Source of the DNA: G965197715 sp965247615
GTDB taxonomy: Bacteria; Chloroflexota; Dehalococcoidia; Lucifugimonadales; UBA1127
DNA length: 64,000 bases
Direction of reading: 5' to 3'
Assembly (NCBI GenBank): GCA_965247615.1
Contig: OZ252022.1
Coordinates: 248,001-312,000 of the forward strand
Positions 8,241-16,669 of the stretch are shown here, piece by piece; the first letter of the stretch is position 1; each line of letters starts with the position of its first letter. A program made the position numbers and the translations under genes. The notes under the pieces were generated by a model that was not told the origin of the DNA, searched no databases, and worked only from the letters and a program-made list of their open reading frames with translations.

Positions 8241-9605
8241 ATGCCTGTCGAATCCCTATCCCCTCGCCCCCCTCTGTCCAACCGCATCCAGCGCCGTCAA
8301 GCCGTCTGCACCGCCTGCGGCATCTCCACCGGCGTCCCCTTCCAGCCAAGACCCGGAAGGCCCGTCTATTGCCGATCGTGCCTCAAGACGCACCGCAGCG
8401 GCCCTTCTCCCAGCCTCGACACACCGCCGATCGTGCCGCCTGCTTTCATCGACACCCCCGTCGACAGCGCCCCCTCCCCTGCTTCCGCCTTCGCCGGAAT
8501 GCCGCTGAAGGACGCCACCAGGGCCGCCGTCGCCCGCATGAACATAGAGCTCCCCACTCCCATTCAGGAGAAGGCCATTCCCCATCTCCTGGCGGGACGG
8601 GACGTGATAGGCCAGGCGAGGACCGGGTCCGGAAAGACGCTGGCCTTTGCCGTACCCCTCGCCGAGAGGTGCAACCCGTCTCTTCGCCGCGTCCAGGCCC
8701 TCGTCCTGGTCCCCACGCGTGAGCTGGCCATCCAGGTGGCGGGTGTGACCGAAGCCATCGCTTCGTCACGGAAGCTGCGCGTGACCCTGCTCTACGGCGG
8801 ACGGTCGCTGAGGCCGGAGTTTACCGCGCTGAGGAGCGGCGCCCAGATCATTATCGGGACCCCGGGCCGTACGCTCGACCATCTCCGCCAGGGCAGCCTC
8901 GACCTGAGCTCGGTACACTTCCTCGTCCTCGACGAGGCCGACGAGATGCTCGATCTCGGGTTCACCCACGACGTCGAGGCGATCCTCGCCCGCACGCCCC
9001 GCACCCGGCAGACGGCCCTGTTCTCCGCAACCATTCCCGGCTGGGTGGCGAAGACCGCTTCCAAGCACCTCCGCCGCCCCGTAACCGTGGAGCTGGACGC
9101 CGACCTGCAGGCGCCCCCCACCGTCGGCCACCTGATCTACACCATCCAGGAGCACGACAAAATCCAGGCCCTCCAGACCCTGTTGGACCAGCGCGGGAGC
9201 ACACCCGTGCTTGTCTTTGGCAAGACCAAGCACGGCGTCAAACGCCTCGCGAAGCAGCTCGTTGCCCTGGGCTATCCCGTGGGCGCGCTCCAGGGCAATC
9301 TCAGCCAGAACGCGCGTGAGCGAGTGATGACCGACTTCCGCTCCGGCGCCGTTCCGATTCTCGTGGCAACCAACGTCGCCGCCAGAGGCCTCGACGTCGA
9401 GGGCATCGGACGGGTCATAAACTACGATCTGCCGGACTCGGAGCTCCTGTTCACCCACCGCGTCGGCCGCACCGGCCGCATGGGCCGCTCCGGAGAGGCC
9501 GTCACCTTCATCACCAACGCCGAAGAGAGCAAGTGGCGCGAGATTGAGCGCGCCCTCGGCCACCGCTTCACCCGCCAGCCGTGGAGCGGCGCGCGCCACC
9601 ACTGA
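8241..9605 (+). CDS. DEAD-box RNA helicase with N-terminal zinc ribbon
   Basis: This ATP-dependent RNA helicase would act in rRNA maturation or mRNA turnover. The 454-aa protein carries a CxxC-x17-CxxC zinc ribbon near the N-terminus (Cys23, 26, 44, 47), a Pro/Ser-rich linker, then a complete helicase core: Q motif (PTPIQEKAI), motif I ARTGSGKT, Ia PTRELA, II DEAD, III SAT, and VI HRVGRTGRMG. There is no basic C-terminal extension. ATG 8241 follows an AAGGAG site, so the upstream ATG at 8217 is not used here. The fused ribbon is unlike RhlE/CshA and probably adds nucleic-acid binding. The gene is flanked by facing copies of an 85-bp repeat. Confidence 0.92.
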   Translation: MPVESLSPRPPLSNRIQRRQAVCTACGISTGVPFQPRPGRPVYCRSCLKTHRSGPSPSLDTPPIVPPAFIDTPVDSAPSPASAFAGMPLKDATRAAVARMNIELPTPIQEKAIPHLLAGRDVIGQARTGSGKTLAFAVPLAERCNPSLRRVQALVLVPTRELAIQVAGVTEAIASSRKLRVTLLYGGRSLRPEFTALRSGAQIIIGTPGRTLDHLRQGSLDLSSVHFLVLDEADEMLDLGFTHDVEAILARTPRTRQTALFSATIPGWVAKTASKHLRRPVTVELDADLQAPPTVGHLIYTIQEHDKIQALQTLLDQRGSTPVLVFGKTKHGVKRLAKQLVALGYPVGALQGNLSQNARERVMTDFRSGAVPILVATNVAARGLDVEGIGRVINYDLPDSELLFTHRVGRTGRMGRSGEAVTFITNAEESKWREIERALGHRFTRQPWSGARHH

Positions 9606-9834
9606 GGGGGGCCCCCCGGTCCCGCTCATGGTGAGGCGATTCATACCTAGTTCTCAATCGCCACCGAAAACTGTGGTACTCGTGGGCCGTCGACTTGGAG
9701 GCAGCCAGCTGAGACGCTCGCACCCTCTATATGGTGCAGCGCACCAGACCAGCGAGCTAGCGTTGGGCGGTCTCATGAGCTGGTTCAAGTCTCGACAGGT
9801 GGAGCGGACGCGGAGTTTGGATGTCAACCGGATA
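9606..9834. other. Intergenic, no gene recognised
   Basis: This stretch lies between two convergent genes. The plus-strand open frame here (to 9873) has no ribosome site and no recognisable motif. No hairpin terminator is obvious. Confidence 0.4.
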
Positions 9835-10254
9835 TCAGGAGAATGTGACGCACGCATCGTACACGACCCGTAGCACAGACTCCTGGCTGAATCGACGCTT
9901 GTATTCGTCTGAGACTTCGCCGATGAGGCGCATACCGTCATCATCTGGCGGTACCAGGATCACCAGCAGCTTGGAACGTTCCTTCCGGACTAGTCCTTTG
10001 GAATCGCGCCACTGGCCCTGAGCGTCGAGGACAGTCAGGCCATCCGGGAACCGGGGAGTCACCGAATCTTCAAGGAAAGTGGTCCAGGCCGCGTCGTCTA
10101 CGACCTCGCCTGACTGGCTATTGCGCCCCATGAAGAGCTCGTACTTCACAAAATGATCGGTCCCCTCCGGGCAGGTGGACCTGGCAGTATCAGCACAAGC
10201 TGCCATCACCATTGTGACGGCAAACGCGAAGCAAACCAGCATCGCCGTCCGCAT
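9835..10254 (-). CDS. DUF3574 family secreted lipoprotein
   Basis: The 139-aa protein has an N-terminal hydrophobic segment ending in MAAC (Cys20), which reads as a lipobox, so it is probably a membrane-anchored lipoprotein. The body contains YELFMGRN, DSVTPRFPDGLTVLDAQGQW and RERSK/LVILVPPDDD, the conserved pattern of DUF3574. The family is of unknown biochemical function. It reads away from the IS30 remnant and is convergent with the helicase. Confidence 0.8.
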   Translation of the reverse strand: MRTAMLVCFAFAVTMVMAACADTARSTCPEGTDHFVKYELFMGRNSQSGEVVDDAAWTTFLEDSVTPRFPDGLTVLDAQGQWRDSKGLVRKERSKLLVILVPPDDDGMRLIGEVSDEYKRRFSQESVLRVVYDACVTFS

Positions 10255-10372
10255 TAAACTGGCCTCAAGCTATGGAAGGGTCTTGCGTGGGCACGTAGAC
10301 CGGCAAACCAACACCACCGTAGTGGTCGAAGTAGCAGGGTGTTATATCTCAGCGCAACCTCTTTTGTACGGT

Positions 10373-10806
10373 TCAAAGTGTGCGTGTCTCGGCGTCAACT
10401 GTCCACTGGAGCTTACGATAGCGGGTGGATAAGGGTGACTGGGCGCCTCCTGTATTCTTGGGGCGACGCAGCTGCCCGTCGATGAACCGGTAGATGCTCT
10501 CGTAGGAGATGACCTGCCGGCCCGCCTCCCGCTCCGGCGACCAGTGGGCTTCCAGGCGGGTCAAAACGTGGTCCCGCAACACCGGGTCCTGCTCCAGCCG
10601 CGCCCCTGCCACCGCCGCGATCGCGCCCGCCGTTGGGCCTCCTCGGGGTCGTAGCCCCGGGTGGCCCGGCTGTTGCGCTTCAGCTCCCGAGCAATCGTCG
10701 ATGGCGCGCGACCCAGGTCTGCAGCAATTTGCCGCTGCGAGGCCCCCTGGGCCTGTAAGCGGGCATCGACACACCGTTCCGCGATCCCCAATTGGCAATA
10801 TCCCAT
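10373..10806 (-). pseudogene. IS30-family transposase remnant (frameshifted, 3' truncated)
   Basis: The 5' part (from 10806) encodes the IS30 helix-turn-helix, QGASQRQIAADLGRAPSTIA followed by RELKRN and then YDPEEAQRRARSRRW. Near 10590-10600 the homology passes to another frame, continuing as DHVLTRLEAHWSPEREAGRQ and ISYESIYRFIDGQLRR. The DDE catalytic core that should follow is missing after about 10373. The copy is therefore dead. I see no matching inverted repeats. Confidence 0.8.
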
Positions 10807-11118
10807 GGCAACACCTTACTCTGGTGTTGCACTTCGTTTGTGAACTTAGCGAATCCAGGGGCGGAGCCGCAGATTGGCGGGAGCTGCTTCACCTTCACGA
10901 CCGCGCCCTCCACGGGGAGTTACGCAAAGGTCTCCGAAGGCGGGCATCCAGGGGAGGCGGCGATGATGTGCGGTGCGGACCGAAGGGAGAGGTTTCACGG
11001 TGCTTTTCATGGTGCGCCTGTCGAACCAATTGAGCTGGGGGTGACGGGGCGGCCTCCGCCGCCCGCTCCCGCCCTTCGAGTGCCTTAGGGTGAGCGGCCC
11101 AACCCCAGCGGCAACATC
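10807..11118. other. Intergenic region with dispersed repeat copy 2
   Basis: Besides the repeat at 10852-10935, the end of this stretch (11057-11100) resembles 15330-15370 in inverted orientation around GCTCACCCT and CTCGAAGGGCGGG. No coding signal. Confidence 0.5.
10852..10935 (+). repeat. 85-bp dispersed repeat, copy 2
   Basis: This is the second copy of the element at 7778-7862, in opposite orientation and about 90 percent identical by eye. It sits just upstream of the IS30 remnant's start. Together the copies bracket the helicase, the DUF3574 gene and the IS30 remnant. Confidence 0.75.
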
Positions 11119-12243
11119 CTACACCTCCGCCAGCTCCCCCCGACGCACCTCCAGCCCAAGCCCCGGCGCGCCGCCCCCGCCCGCCCCCGCCCCCTCCACC
11201 GCGATAGCCCCGTCGTCGCCGAACATCAGGCACTCCGTCGTCAGGTCCCGACGCAGCAGGTGCGTCCCGAAGGCCCCCTCGGACGCCGCGAGACTCGCAC
11301 CCGCCGCATGCATCGCCGTCAGCCCGGCCCGCGTGAGTATGCTCGTCTCCCCGACCTGCGCCCCCACGATGACCCCGATGCCCAACCGCGCGGCCTTCTC
11401 GATCACCTCCAGCGAGCGCATGATGCCGCCCATCTTCGAGACCCGCACGTTCGCCACCCAGCGGTCGACGTCGGCCAGCGCGTCCAGCTGCTCGCTCCGC
11501 AGCAGGCTCTCGTCGAGGATGATCTTCGCGTCGCACTCCGCGCCCACACGCTCGAACCCCGCCAGGTCGCCCGCCCGCAGCGGCTCCTCGATGGCGTACA
11601 CCCGGTGCGGGAGTGCCCTCACGTAGCGAATGCACTCGTCCGCCGACGCCCACAGGTTGTTCGCGTCGAGCCTCACACGCAGCGCGGAGTCCGCCCTGCC
11701 GCTGAAGATGCCGATCCGCCTTCCGTCACGCGCCGCGTCCCCGGATACTTTGACCTTGAAGTCCCGGAAGCCGCGCCTCCAGTACCGCCGGAACTGCCAC
11801 CAGTACGCCGGGTACGGCGCATCCCCCAGGACCGCCGTGTAGGGGAACCGCCCCGTCAGCCGCGGCAGACCGACGACCTCCTCGATGGGCGCGCCGCTCG
11901 TCTTCCCGATGAGGTCCAGGACCGCGATCTCCATGGCGCAGAATGCCGCCGGGTTCTCGTCGATGTCCTCCCTGTGCGCGGCGCTCCACTCCCGCAGGCC
12001 CTGCGCGCCGCTCACCGCGCCGGCGACCTCGTCCGCATGCCGCCGGATGAACGCCGCGCCGCCCGCCGCCGTCTCTCCCGTTACGTACACCCGAGGGCAC
12101 CCCTCGCCGTACCCGACCTCGCCCGTGTCCGCGTGCGCCGCAACGATGAGGTTCTCCGCCCGCGCCCGGCTCGCCGACGCATGGCGGAACACGACGCGGA
12201 ACGGCACCGGGAAGCTGAAGACCTCGATCCGCTGGATGCGCAC
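11119..12243 (-). CDS. Enolase-superfamily enzyme (MLE / N-acylamino-acid racemase / dipeptide epimerase subgroup)
   Basis: The 374-aa protein has the capping domain and TIM barrel of the muconate lactonizing enzyme subgroup. All metal and acid/base positions are visible: KVKVS (KxK, second-strand lysines), LDANN, IEEPL and LDESL for the three Mg2+ ligands, and the opposite-face lysine in VRVSKMGG. Such enzymes abstract an alpha proton and act as N-acylamino-acid racemases, dipeptide epimerases or o-succinylbenzoate synthases; sequence alone does not decide. GTG 12243 lies 5 nt after the GH3 stop, so I reject the longer frame to 12387. The coupling to GH3 suggests an N-acyl amino acid substrate. 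That is inference. Confidence 0.85.
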   Translation of the reverse strand: MRIQRIEVFSFPVPFRVVFRHASASRARAENLIVAAHADTGEVGYGEGCPRVYVTGETAAGGAAFIRRHADEVAGAVSGAQGLREWSAAHREDIDENPAAFCAMEIAVLDLIGKTSGAPIEEVVGLPRLTGRFPYTAVLGDAPYPAYWWQFRRYWRRGFRDFKVKVSGDAARDGRRIGIFSGRADSALRVRLDANNLWASADECIRYVRALPHRVYAIEEPLRAGDLAGFERVGAECDAKIILDESLLRSEQLDALADVDRWVANVRVSKMGGIMRSLEVIEKAARLGIGVIVGAQVGETSILTRAGLTAMHAAGASLAASEGAFGTHLLRRDLTTECLMFGDDGAIAVEGAGAGGGGAPGLGLEVRRGELAEV

Positions 12244-12248
12244 CCCGT

Positions 12249-13931
12249 CTACTCCACCGCCGACAGCGTGAAATCGAGCTTGCACTCCCGCGCGTACTGG
12301 AGGTGCAGGTACTTGAACTGCGCGTCCCGTTGGCCCGTCGCCACGCAGGTCGCCCGGTACTCGTCGCCCGCCCCCCTCCTGAGCCACCGGAGCCTCAGCG
12401 GCGCGAGCCGGCCGCTCTTCCGCTTCGCCTCGTACTCCACGTTCAGCTTGCTCAGCCGCACGTCGACCTCCCGCGCGATGCCCTCCCCGTACTCGTGACG
12501 ATCCGCCTCCACGTACATCGTGTACGCTGCTGCCTCCTCGTCCGCGATCACAATGAAGAACCGCTGGCCGACGCCCCGCTGCGACAGCACCGCCGGCGCC
12601 GCGCTGAGCACCTGCGACTCCGTCAGCTTCTCTCCCGTGATGCTCGTGGTCCCCTTCCCCTTCTGGACGAACTCCAACGTGGGCGTCTCGTGCACCCGCC
12701 CGTTCACCCGGACGATGTCGTTCATGTCATACCGGTACAGCCCGTCCAGCGTCGTCACGAACACGTAGTACTCGCCCCCGTGCTCCAGCTCGTGGAGGCC
12801 CGCGAACGCCGCGTCCCCCGCGTCCCCCGACTCCCACGCGCCCCGTTCGACGAACTCGAAGTACGTCTGGAACAGGTTTGGCAGGCACACGTTGTTCCGC
12901 GCGTCGATGTTGAGCGTCCCCCGGAACTCGCTCGCCAGGTACCCGAGCTCAATGATCGCCGTGTCCGGCGGCAGCAGTCCCGACAGGCCGTGGAGCGCGG
13001 TCCCGCAGCTCCCGCCCGTCCACGTCACCATCCCCGTCAGGCGCGGCCAGATGTCCGCGTAGCTGAAGCGCCCCCGGGCCCTGAGGCGCTCCGCAAGGTA
13101 CTCGGCGCGGGCAGGGCGCGGCTTCAGCCCCCGTTCCACCGGAGCGGGGTATGACGCCCCTGCCGGCATCCGCCCCGACGCGATCGATTCGAGGACCACC
13201 TCGGCGTGCTCCTCCGCCACCGTGAGCAGCCGCAGGAACGTCGACGGGTTCGCCGTGGCGACCCCCGTCACCCCCTCCTCCGACAGCCCGTAGACCGCCA
13301 TCGCCACGTACCGCGCCTCGTAGTCCTCGATGTCCGCGGTCTCGGAGGGAAGCACGTACTGCGACCGCACCAGACGCGACTGCCCCTGGTACAGGAGCCC
13401 CGACGCGGACCCGTAGGGGCTCCCGCCCTCCATCCTGCCCTCGACGGCCTGCCCGGTGACGGCGAACGCCTTCCCCTTCAGGATGCCCGTGCTCCGCGAC
13501 CACACGTAGGCCGCGACCCGCTGGTCTTGCTTCATCCGCTTCAGCCCCGATGCCGTCACCGGGATGTTCTTCGCCGCCCCCACCGTCCCGCTCGTCCGGT
13601 GGTAGTACACCGGGGGCTCCATGGTCAGGCACCGCTCCCCCGTCAGCTCCTGGCGCTCGATCAGCGGACGGAGGTCCTCGTACGTCTGCACCGGGACCGC
13701 CTCTCGGTAGGCGGTGGGGCTGCCGGCACGCGAGAACCCGTGCCGCCGCCCGAACTCCGTATCGGCGTTGTCCCGCACGATGCGCTCCAACAATGCCGCC
13801 TGCACCTCGCGCGGGCGCCGCGCCGCCTCGACCAGTCTCCGGTACCGCCGCGACAGCCTTGCGCTCAGCACGCCCTTGAGCAGCGCGTGCCTCGCCGCGC
13901 TCGATAGGGACCGCAACGCGCCGTCAGCCAT
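12249..13931 (-). CDS. GH3 auxin-responsive promoter family protein (acyl-adenylating amido synthetase-like)
   Basis: GH3 enzymes activate a carboxylic acid as acyl-AMP and conjugate it to an amino acid. The 560-aa protein (start ATG 13931) shows the phosphate-binding motif RTSGTVGAAK at about residues 112-121, the YxxSE-type segment YLASEF, the YRYDMND motif equivalent to YRxGD, and the hinge region VQKGKGTTSITGEKLTE. Bacterial GH3 homologues are mostly uncharacterised. Its start lies 8 nt inside the end of the upstream sterol-desaturase gene, so translation is coupled. A longer frame to 14048 is only read-through of that gene. Substrate unknown. Confidence 0.9.
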   Translation of the reverse strand: MADGALRSLSSAARHALLKGVLSARLSRRYRRLVEAARRPREVQAALLERIVRDNADTEFGRRHGFSRAGSPTAYREAVPVQTYEDLRPLIERQELTGERCLTMEPPVYYHRTSGTVGAAKNIPVTASGLKRMKQDQRVAAYVWSRSTGILKGKAFAVTGQAVEGRMEGGSPYGSASGLLYQGQSRLVRSQYVLPSETADIEDYEARYVAMAVYGLSEEGVTGVATANPSTFLRLLTVAEEHAEVVLESIASGRMPAGASYPAPVERGLKPRPARAEYLAERLRARGRFSYADIWPRLTGMVTWTGGSCGTALHGLSGLLPPDTAIIELGYLASEFRGTLNIDARNNVCLPNLFQTYFEFVERGAWESGDAGDAAFAGLHELEHGGEYYVFVTTLDGLYRYDMNDIVRVNGRVHETPTLEFVQKGKGTTSITGEKLTESQVLSAAPAVLSQRGVGQRFFIVIADEEAAAYTMYVEADRHEYGEGIAREVDVRLSKLNVEYEAKRKSGRLAPLRLRWLRRGAGDEYRATCVATGQRDAQFKYLHLQYARECKLDFTLSAVE

Positions 13932-14820
13932 TCTCAAGCCCTCGGATGAACGGACTCCGCATCTGCGGGAAGAAGCCCGTGGGGTACGCGCGGTCCTGAA
14001 GGCCCAGATCCCCCACCTCGCGGTCCTTGGGAAGGAACCGCGTCCCAAACACGACGTCCCACACGATCAGGTTGTTCCCGAAGTTGTTGTTCGACTCATG
14101 CACCAGCTTCGAGTGGTGCCAGCGGTGCAGCTCCGGCCCGCTGACGACGTAGTTGAGCGGCCCAAGCCGCACGCTGCAGTTGGAGTGCTGGTAGAAGCCG
14201 TTCAGCGCGTAGAAGACGAAGTACGCCGCGAGCACCTCGTGCGAGACGCCCAGCAGCGCGAACGGCAGCGTATCGAAAGCGTACTGGACCGCCTTCTCGA
14301 TTGGGTGGAACCTCCCCACGTTGAACCAGTACAGCAGCTGCGGCGAGTGGTGCACCGCGTGCAGCCGCCACATCGGCGAGAAATGGTGGAACCCCCGGTG
14401 CAGCCAGTACCTGAGGAAGTCCGCCCCCAGCAGCATCATGCACGCCTGCGCCACAATCGGCAGATCGTGGGGCCACAGGCCCTCAACCGTCAGCCCGCCC
14501 GACCGAAGCGACGCCGCCAGCGCGACCACCAGGGTGATCGAAAGCACGTAGGGTAGGACCCCCTGTACGGTGGCCATGAAGAGCGCGTCGGCCCCCACCG
14601 TCTTAGCCGGCGGCTGCCACTCCCTCCGGTAGGGCAGCGCCACCTCGTGCAGCGTGATGACCGCCCCGCCGGCCGCCACCACCGCCAGCGACGCCACCGT
14701 CGCGGGCCAACCCGCCTTCGCAAGCGCCATGTACAGCGCGACGCCCAGCCCGATGACCAGCGGGTACGAGCCGACCACCGCCAGCCGCGTCAGTGCTGCC
14801 CGGGGCCGCGCGTCGCTCAT
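13924..14820 (-). CDS. Sterol desaturase / fatty acid hydroxylase superfamily protein
   Basis: This is an integral-membrane di-iron oxygenase of 298 aa. Several hydrophobic segments flank the histidine clusters HRGFHH, HAVHH and HRWHH, the metal-binding pattern of the superfamily, which hydroxylates or desaturates lipids and carotenoids. The N-terminus has three to four predicted transmembrane helices. It overlaps the upstream membrane-protein gene by 4 nt (ATGA) and the downstream GH3 gene by 8 nt, so the operon is tightly coupled. A lipid or fatty-acyl substrate is likely; the actual one is not known. Confidence 0.92.
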   Translation of the reverse strand: MSDARPRAALTRLAVVGSYPLVIGLGVALYMALAKAGWPATVASLAVVAAGGAVITLHEVALPYRREWQPPAKTVGADALFMATVQGVLPYVLSITLVVALAASLRSGGLTVEGLWPHDLPIVAQACMMLLGADFLRYWLHRGFHHFSPMWRLHAVHHSPQLLYWFNVGRFHPIEKAVQYAFDTLPFALLGVSHEVLAAYFVFYALNGFYQHSNCSVRLGPLNYVVSGPELHRWHHSKLVHESNNNFGNNLIVWDVVFGTRFLPKDREVGDLGLQDRAYPTGFFPQMRSPFIRGLENG

Positions 14821-15287
14821 GCCCGCCCCGTCAGCCCACCGGCGCCCGAGTACGCGCCGCGCTGCTCCATGGCAGACCTGCTATGAAGGTAGTGCCCCAG
14901 CAGCAGGAGGAACGACGCTAGCACCAGGTGAAAGAACGCCGGCAGCCACTTCGCGAACCAATCGTACTCCGCGAGGAACGTCTGCCCCGCCGTCAGCCGG
15001 AACGCCATGACCGCGAAGTACACGCCGCCCACGACGTAGCACCCCTGGTACCTCCAGCGGCGGGGCGCCATCGAGTCGGCCCGCACCCGCCGGAGCACGA
15101 CCGCGGCCACGACGATGACGACCGCCTGCACGCTCAGGAGCACGGCATACGGTGTCGCCAGACCCTGCCACTCCTCGAAGGGCGGCAGGAAGGGGACCTC
15201 GTGGACCGCCTGCACCAGCTGTCCCGCGACGCGCATCGCGAAGAGCCCCGCCAGCATCGCCATCCACGGAAAATATAGCCGGCCCAC
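14817..15287 (-). CDS. Small integral membrane protein, first gene of the GH3 operon
   Basis: I do not recognise this 156-aa protein. It has about four hydrophobic segments (MAMLAGLFAMRVAGQLV, YAVLLSVQAVVIVVAAVVL, YVVGGVYFAVMAFRLTAG and FFHLVLASFLLLLGHYLHS) joined by short charged loops. GTG 15287 follows a GGGAG site at good spacing, so I prefer it to the ATG at 15317. The stop overlaps the ATG of the sterol-desaturase gene. It may be a partner or anchor of the hydroxylase. Confidence 0.7.
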   Translation of the reverse strand: MGRLYFPWMAMLAGLFAMRVAGQLVQAVHEVPFLPPFEEWQGLATPYAVLLSVQAVVIVVAAVVLRRVRADSMAPRRWRYQGCYVVGGVYFAVMAFRLTAGQTFLAEYDWFAKWLPAFFHLVLASFLLLLGHYLHSRSAMEQRGAYSGAGGLTGRA

Positions 15288-15445
15288 CTTCGATCTCCCT
15301 CCGCAAGCGCGTCTCATTCCAGTATAGCGCGGCCGGGGGGCGGCTCACCCTGGGGGGCTCGAAGGGCGGGGGCCCCGCCCACTCTGGGAGGGGACGCGTG
15401 GCTGAAGCGCTGCTGACAGCGGAGGAGGCGTGCACGGGGCTGGAG

Positions 15446-15451
15446 TATGAT
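15446..15451 (+). promoter_or_regulatory. -10 box TATGAT upstream of the aldolase
   Basis: TATGAT lies 46 nt before the aldolase ATG in the divergent gap to the GH3 operon. The -35 position is not well conserved. Confidence 0.35.
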
Positions 15452-15496
15452 ACCCAGAGGTACGTGCTCCCAGCACGCCGAGCCAAGGAGGTAGTC

Positions 15497-16408
15497 ATGG
15501 CAACGACAACGCAGAGGAATGCCCGGGTTTCCCTCGATGACTTGGACCTCAGCATTGGCAAGCGGACACGCCTGCACAGGCTCCTGTACGACCACGGACC
15601 GGGTAACGGCACTCTGCTCATGCTCCCCGTGGACCAGGGACTGGAACACGGCCCCCGGGATTTCTTCGACAACCCGGCCAGCGCAGACCCTCTCTATGAG
15701 TTGGAGCTCGCCCAGGAGGCCAACTTCAGCGGTATTGCCATCAGCTACGGCCTGGCCAAGAAGTACATGAAACAGTTCGCCGGCAAGGTGCCGTTGGTGA
15801 TAAAGCTCAACAGCAAGACGGAGATACCTGCCGACGACGAGGCATTCTCCCCCCAGACTGCAACCGTGGAGGAAGCCGTATCCCTCGGCGCAGATGCCAT
15901 CGGGTACACGGTCTACGTCGGTTCTCCCGCGCAGGACCGCGACTTTCTACAGTTCATGAAGATCCGGGAGGAGGCGGACCGCCTGGGAATGCCCACCATC
16001 GTCTGGGCGTACCCGCGCGGCAGAGCTGTTGACGGCAAGGCCGGCCGCGAGAGCCTCTGGGCAATTGACTACGCCGCCCGCGTAGCCTGTGAATTGGGCG
16101 CCGATGTCATTAAATTGAACCTGCCCGTCATCGATGCGGAGAAGGACAAGCTGGCCCCCAAACCCTACAACAGCCTCAACGTGACCCCTGAGGAGGCCAT
16201 GGCGATGGTCGTGAAGACGGCCGGACGATCACTCACAATGCTCTCCGGTGGCACGAGGGCCGACGATGCCGACCTCTTTGCCAAGGCGGAGGCCGGTCTT
16301 GAGGCGGGTGTTACCGGCTTCATATTCGGCAGGAACGTCTGGCAACGGCCACCCCGCGAAGCCAGAGAGGTAGTGGCCCGGCTTACCGACCTGCTGCGGA
16401 AGTACTAA
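15497..16408 (+). CDS. Class I fructose-bisphosphate aldolase (DeoC/FbaB, archaeal type)
   Basis: The enzyme cleaves fructose 1,6-bisphosphate into DHAP and glyceraldehyde 3-phosphate through a Schiff base. The 303-aa TIM-barrel protein has LPVDQGLEHGPRDFF near the N-terminus, the Schiff-base lysine in ELGADVIKLN, and the phosphate-binding end LSGGTRADD and TGFIFGRNVWQRP. The start ATG 15497 has a perfect AAGGAGG site, so the longer frame from 15152 is rejected. It is the DhnA/FbaB type used in archaea and some bacteria in place of class II aldolase. It stands as a single gene. Confidence 0.93.
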   Translation: MATTTQRNARVSLDDLDLSIGKRTRLHRLLYDHGPGNGTLLMLPVDQGLEHGPRDFFDNPASADPLYELELAQEANFSGIAISYGLAKKYMKQFAGKVPLVIKLNSKTEIPADDEAFSPQTATVEEAVSLGADAIGYTVYVGSPAQDRDFLQFMKIREEADRLGMPTIVWAYPRGRAVDGKAGRESLWAIDYAARVACELGADVIKLNLPVIDAEKDKLAPKPYNSLNVTPEEAMAMVVKTAGRSLTMLSGGTRADDADLFAKAEAGLEAGVTGFIFGRNVWQRPPREAREVVARLTDLLRKY

Positions 16409-16669
16409 ACGCTCCTTGCCCATCTCGCCCAATTCATGGAGACGCCCCGGCTCGGGATCCACGTGCTCGTCCAGCCGGCCAGCATGTAGAACGCCCCATG
16501 ACGCACCCAAGGCCGCTTCAAGGTCTAGAGCATCACTTCTGCGGGTCACTAACTCGTGGCGTGGCTAGGCGCGGCCTGACATGGCAGAGCGAGGTGAGAC
16601 AATGCCTGTTGCCGAAGTGTAATGCTAGTGGAGAGGGGTGCTTGCCTGGAGGGACAAGGTGCACGTGGC
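16409..16669. other. Intergenic region with a duplicated HAD gene start
   Basis: Positions 16481-16560 resemble the promoter and first codons of the HAD gene at 17764: both have CAGCATGTAGAA and CCATGACGCAC, and MTHPRPLQGLEHHFCGSLTR parallels MTHARPLAELQALFFDLFGT. The open frame (16498-16680) loses the similarity after about 20 codons. I read it as a decayed partial duplication. The rest shows nothing recognisable. Confidence 0.45.

Noticed and set aside
7721..8287. Minus-strand frame with PAKAGIQ peptides
   Set aside because: The peptide is the translation of a palindromic dispersed repeat, not a protein.
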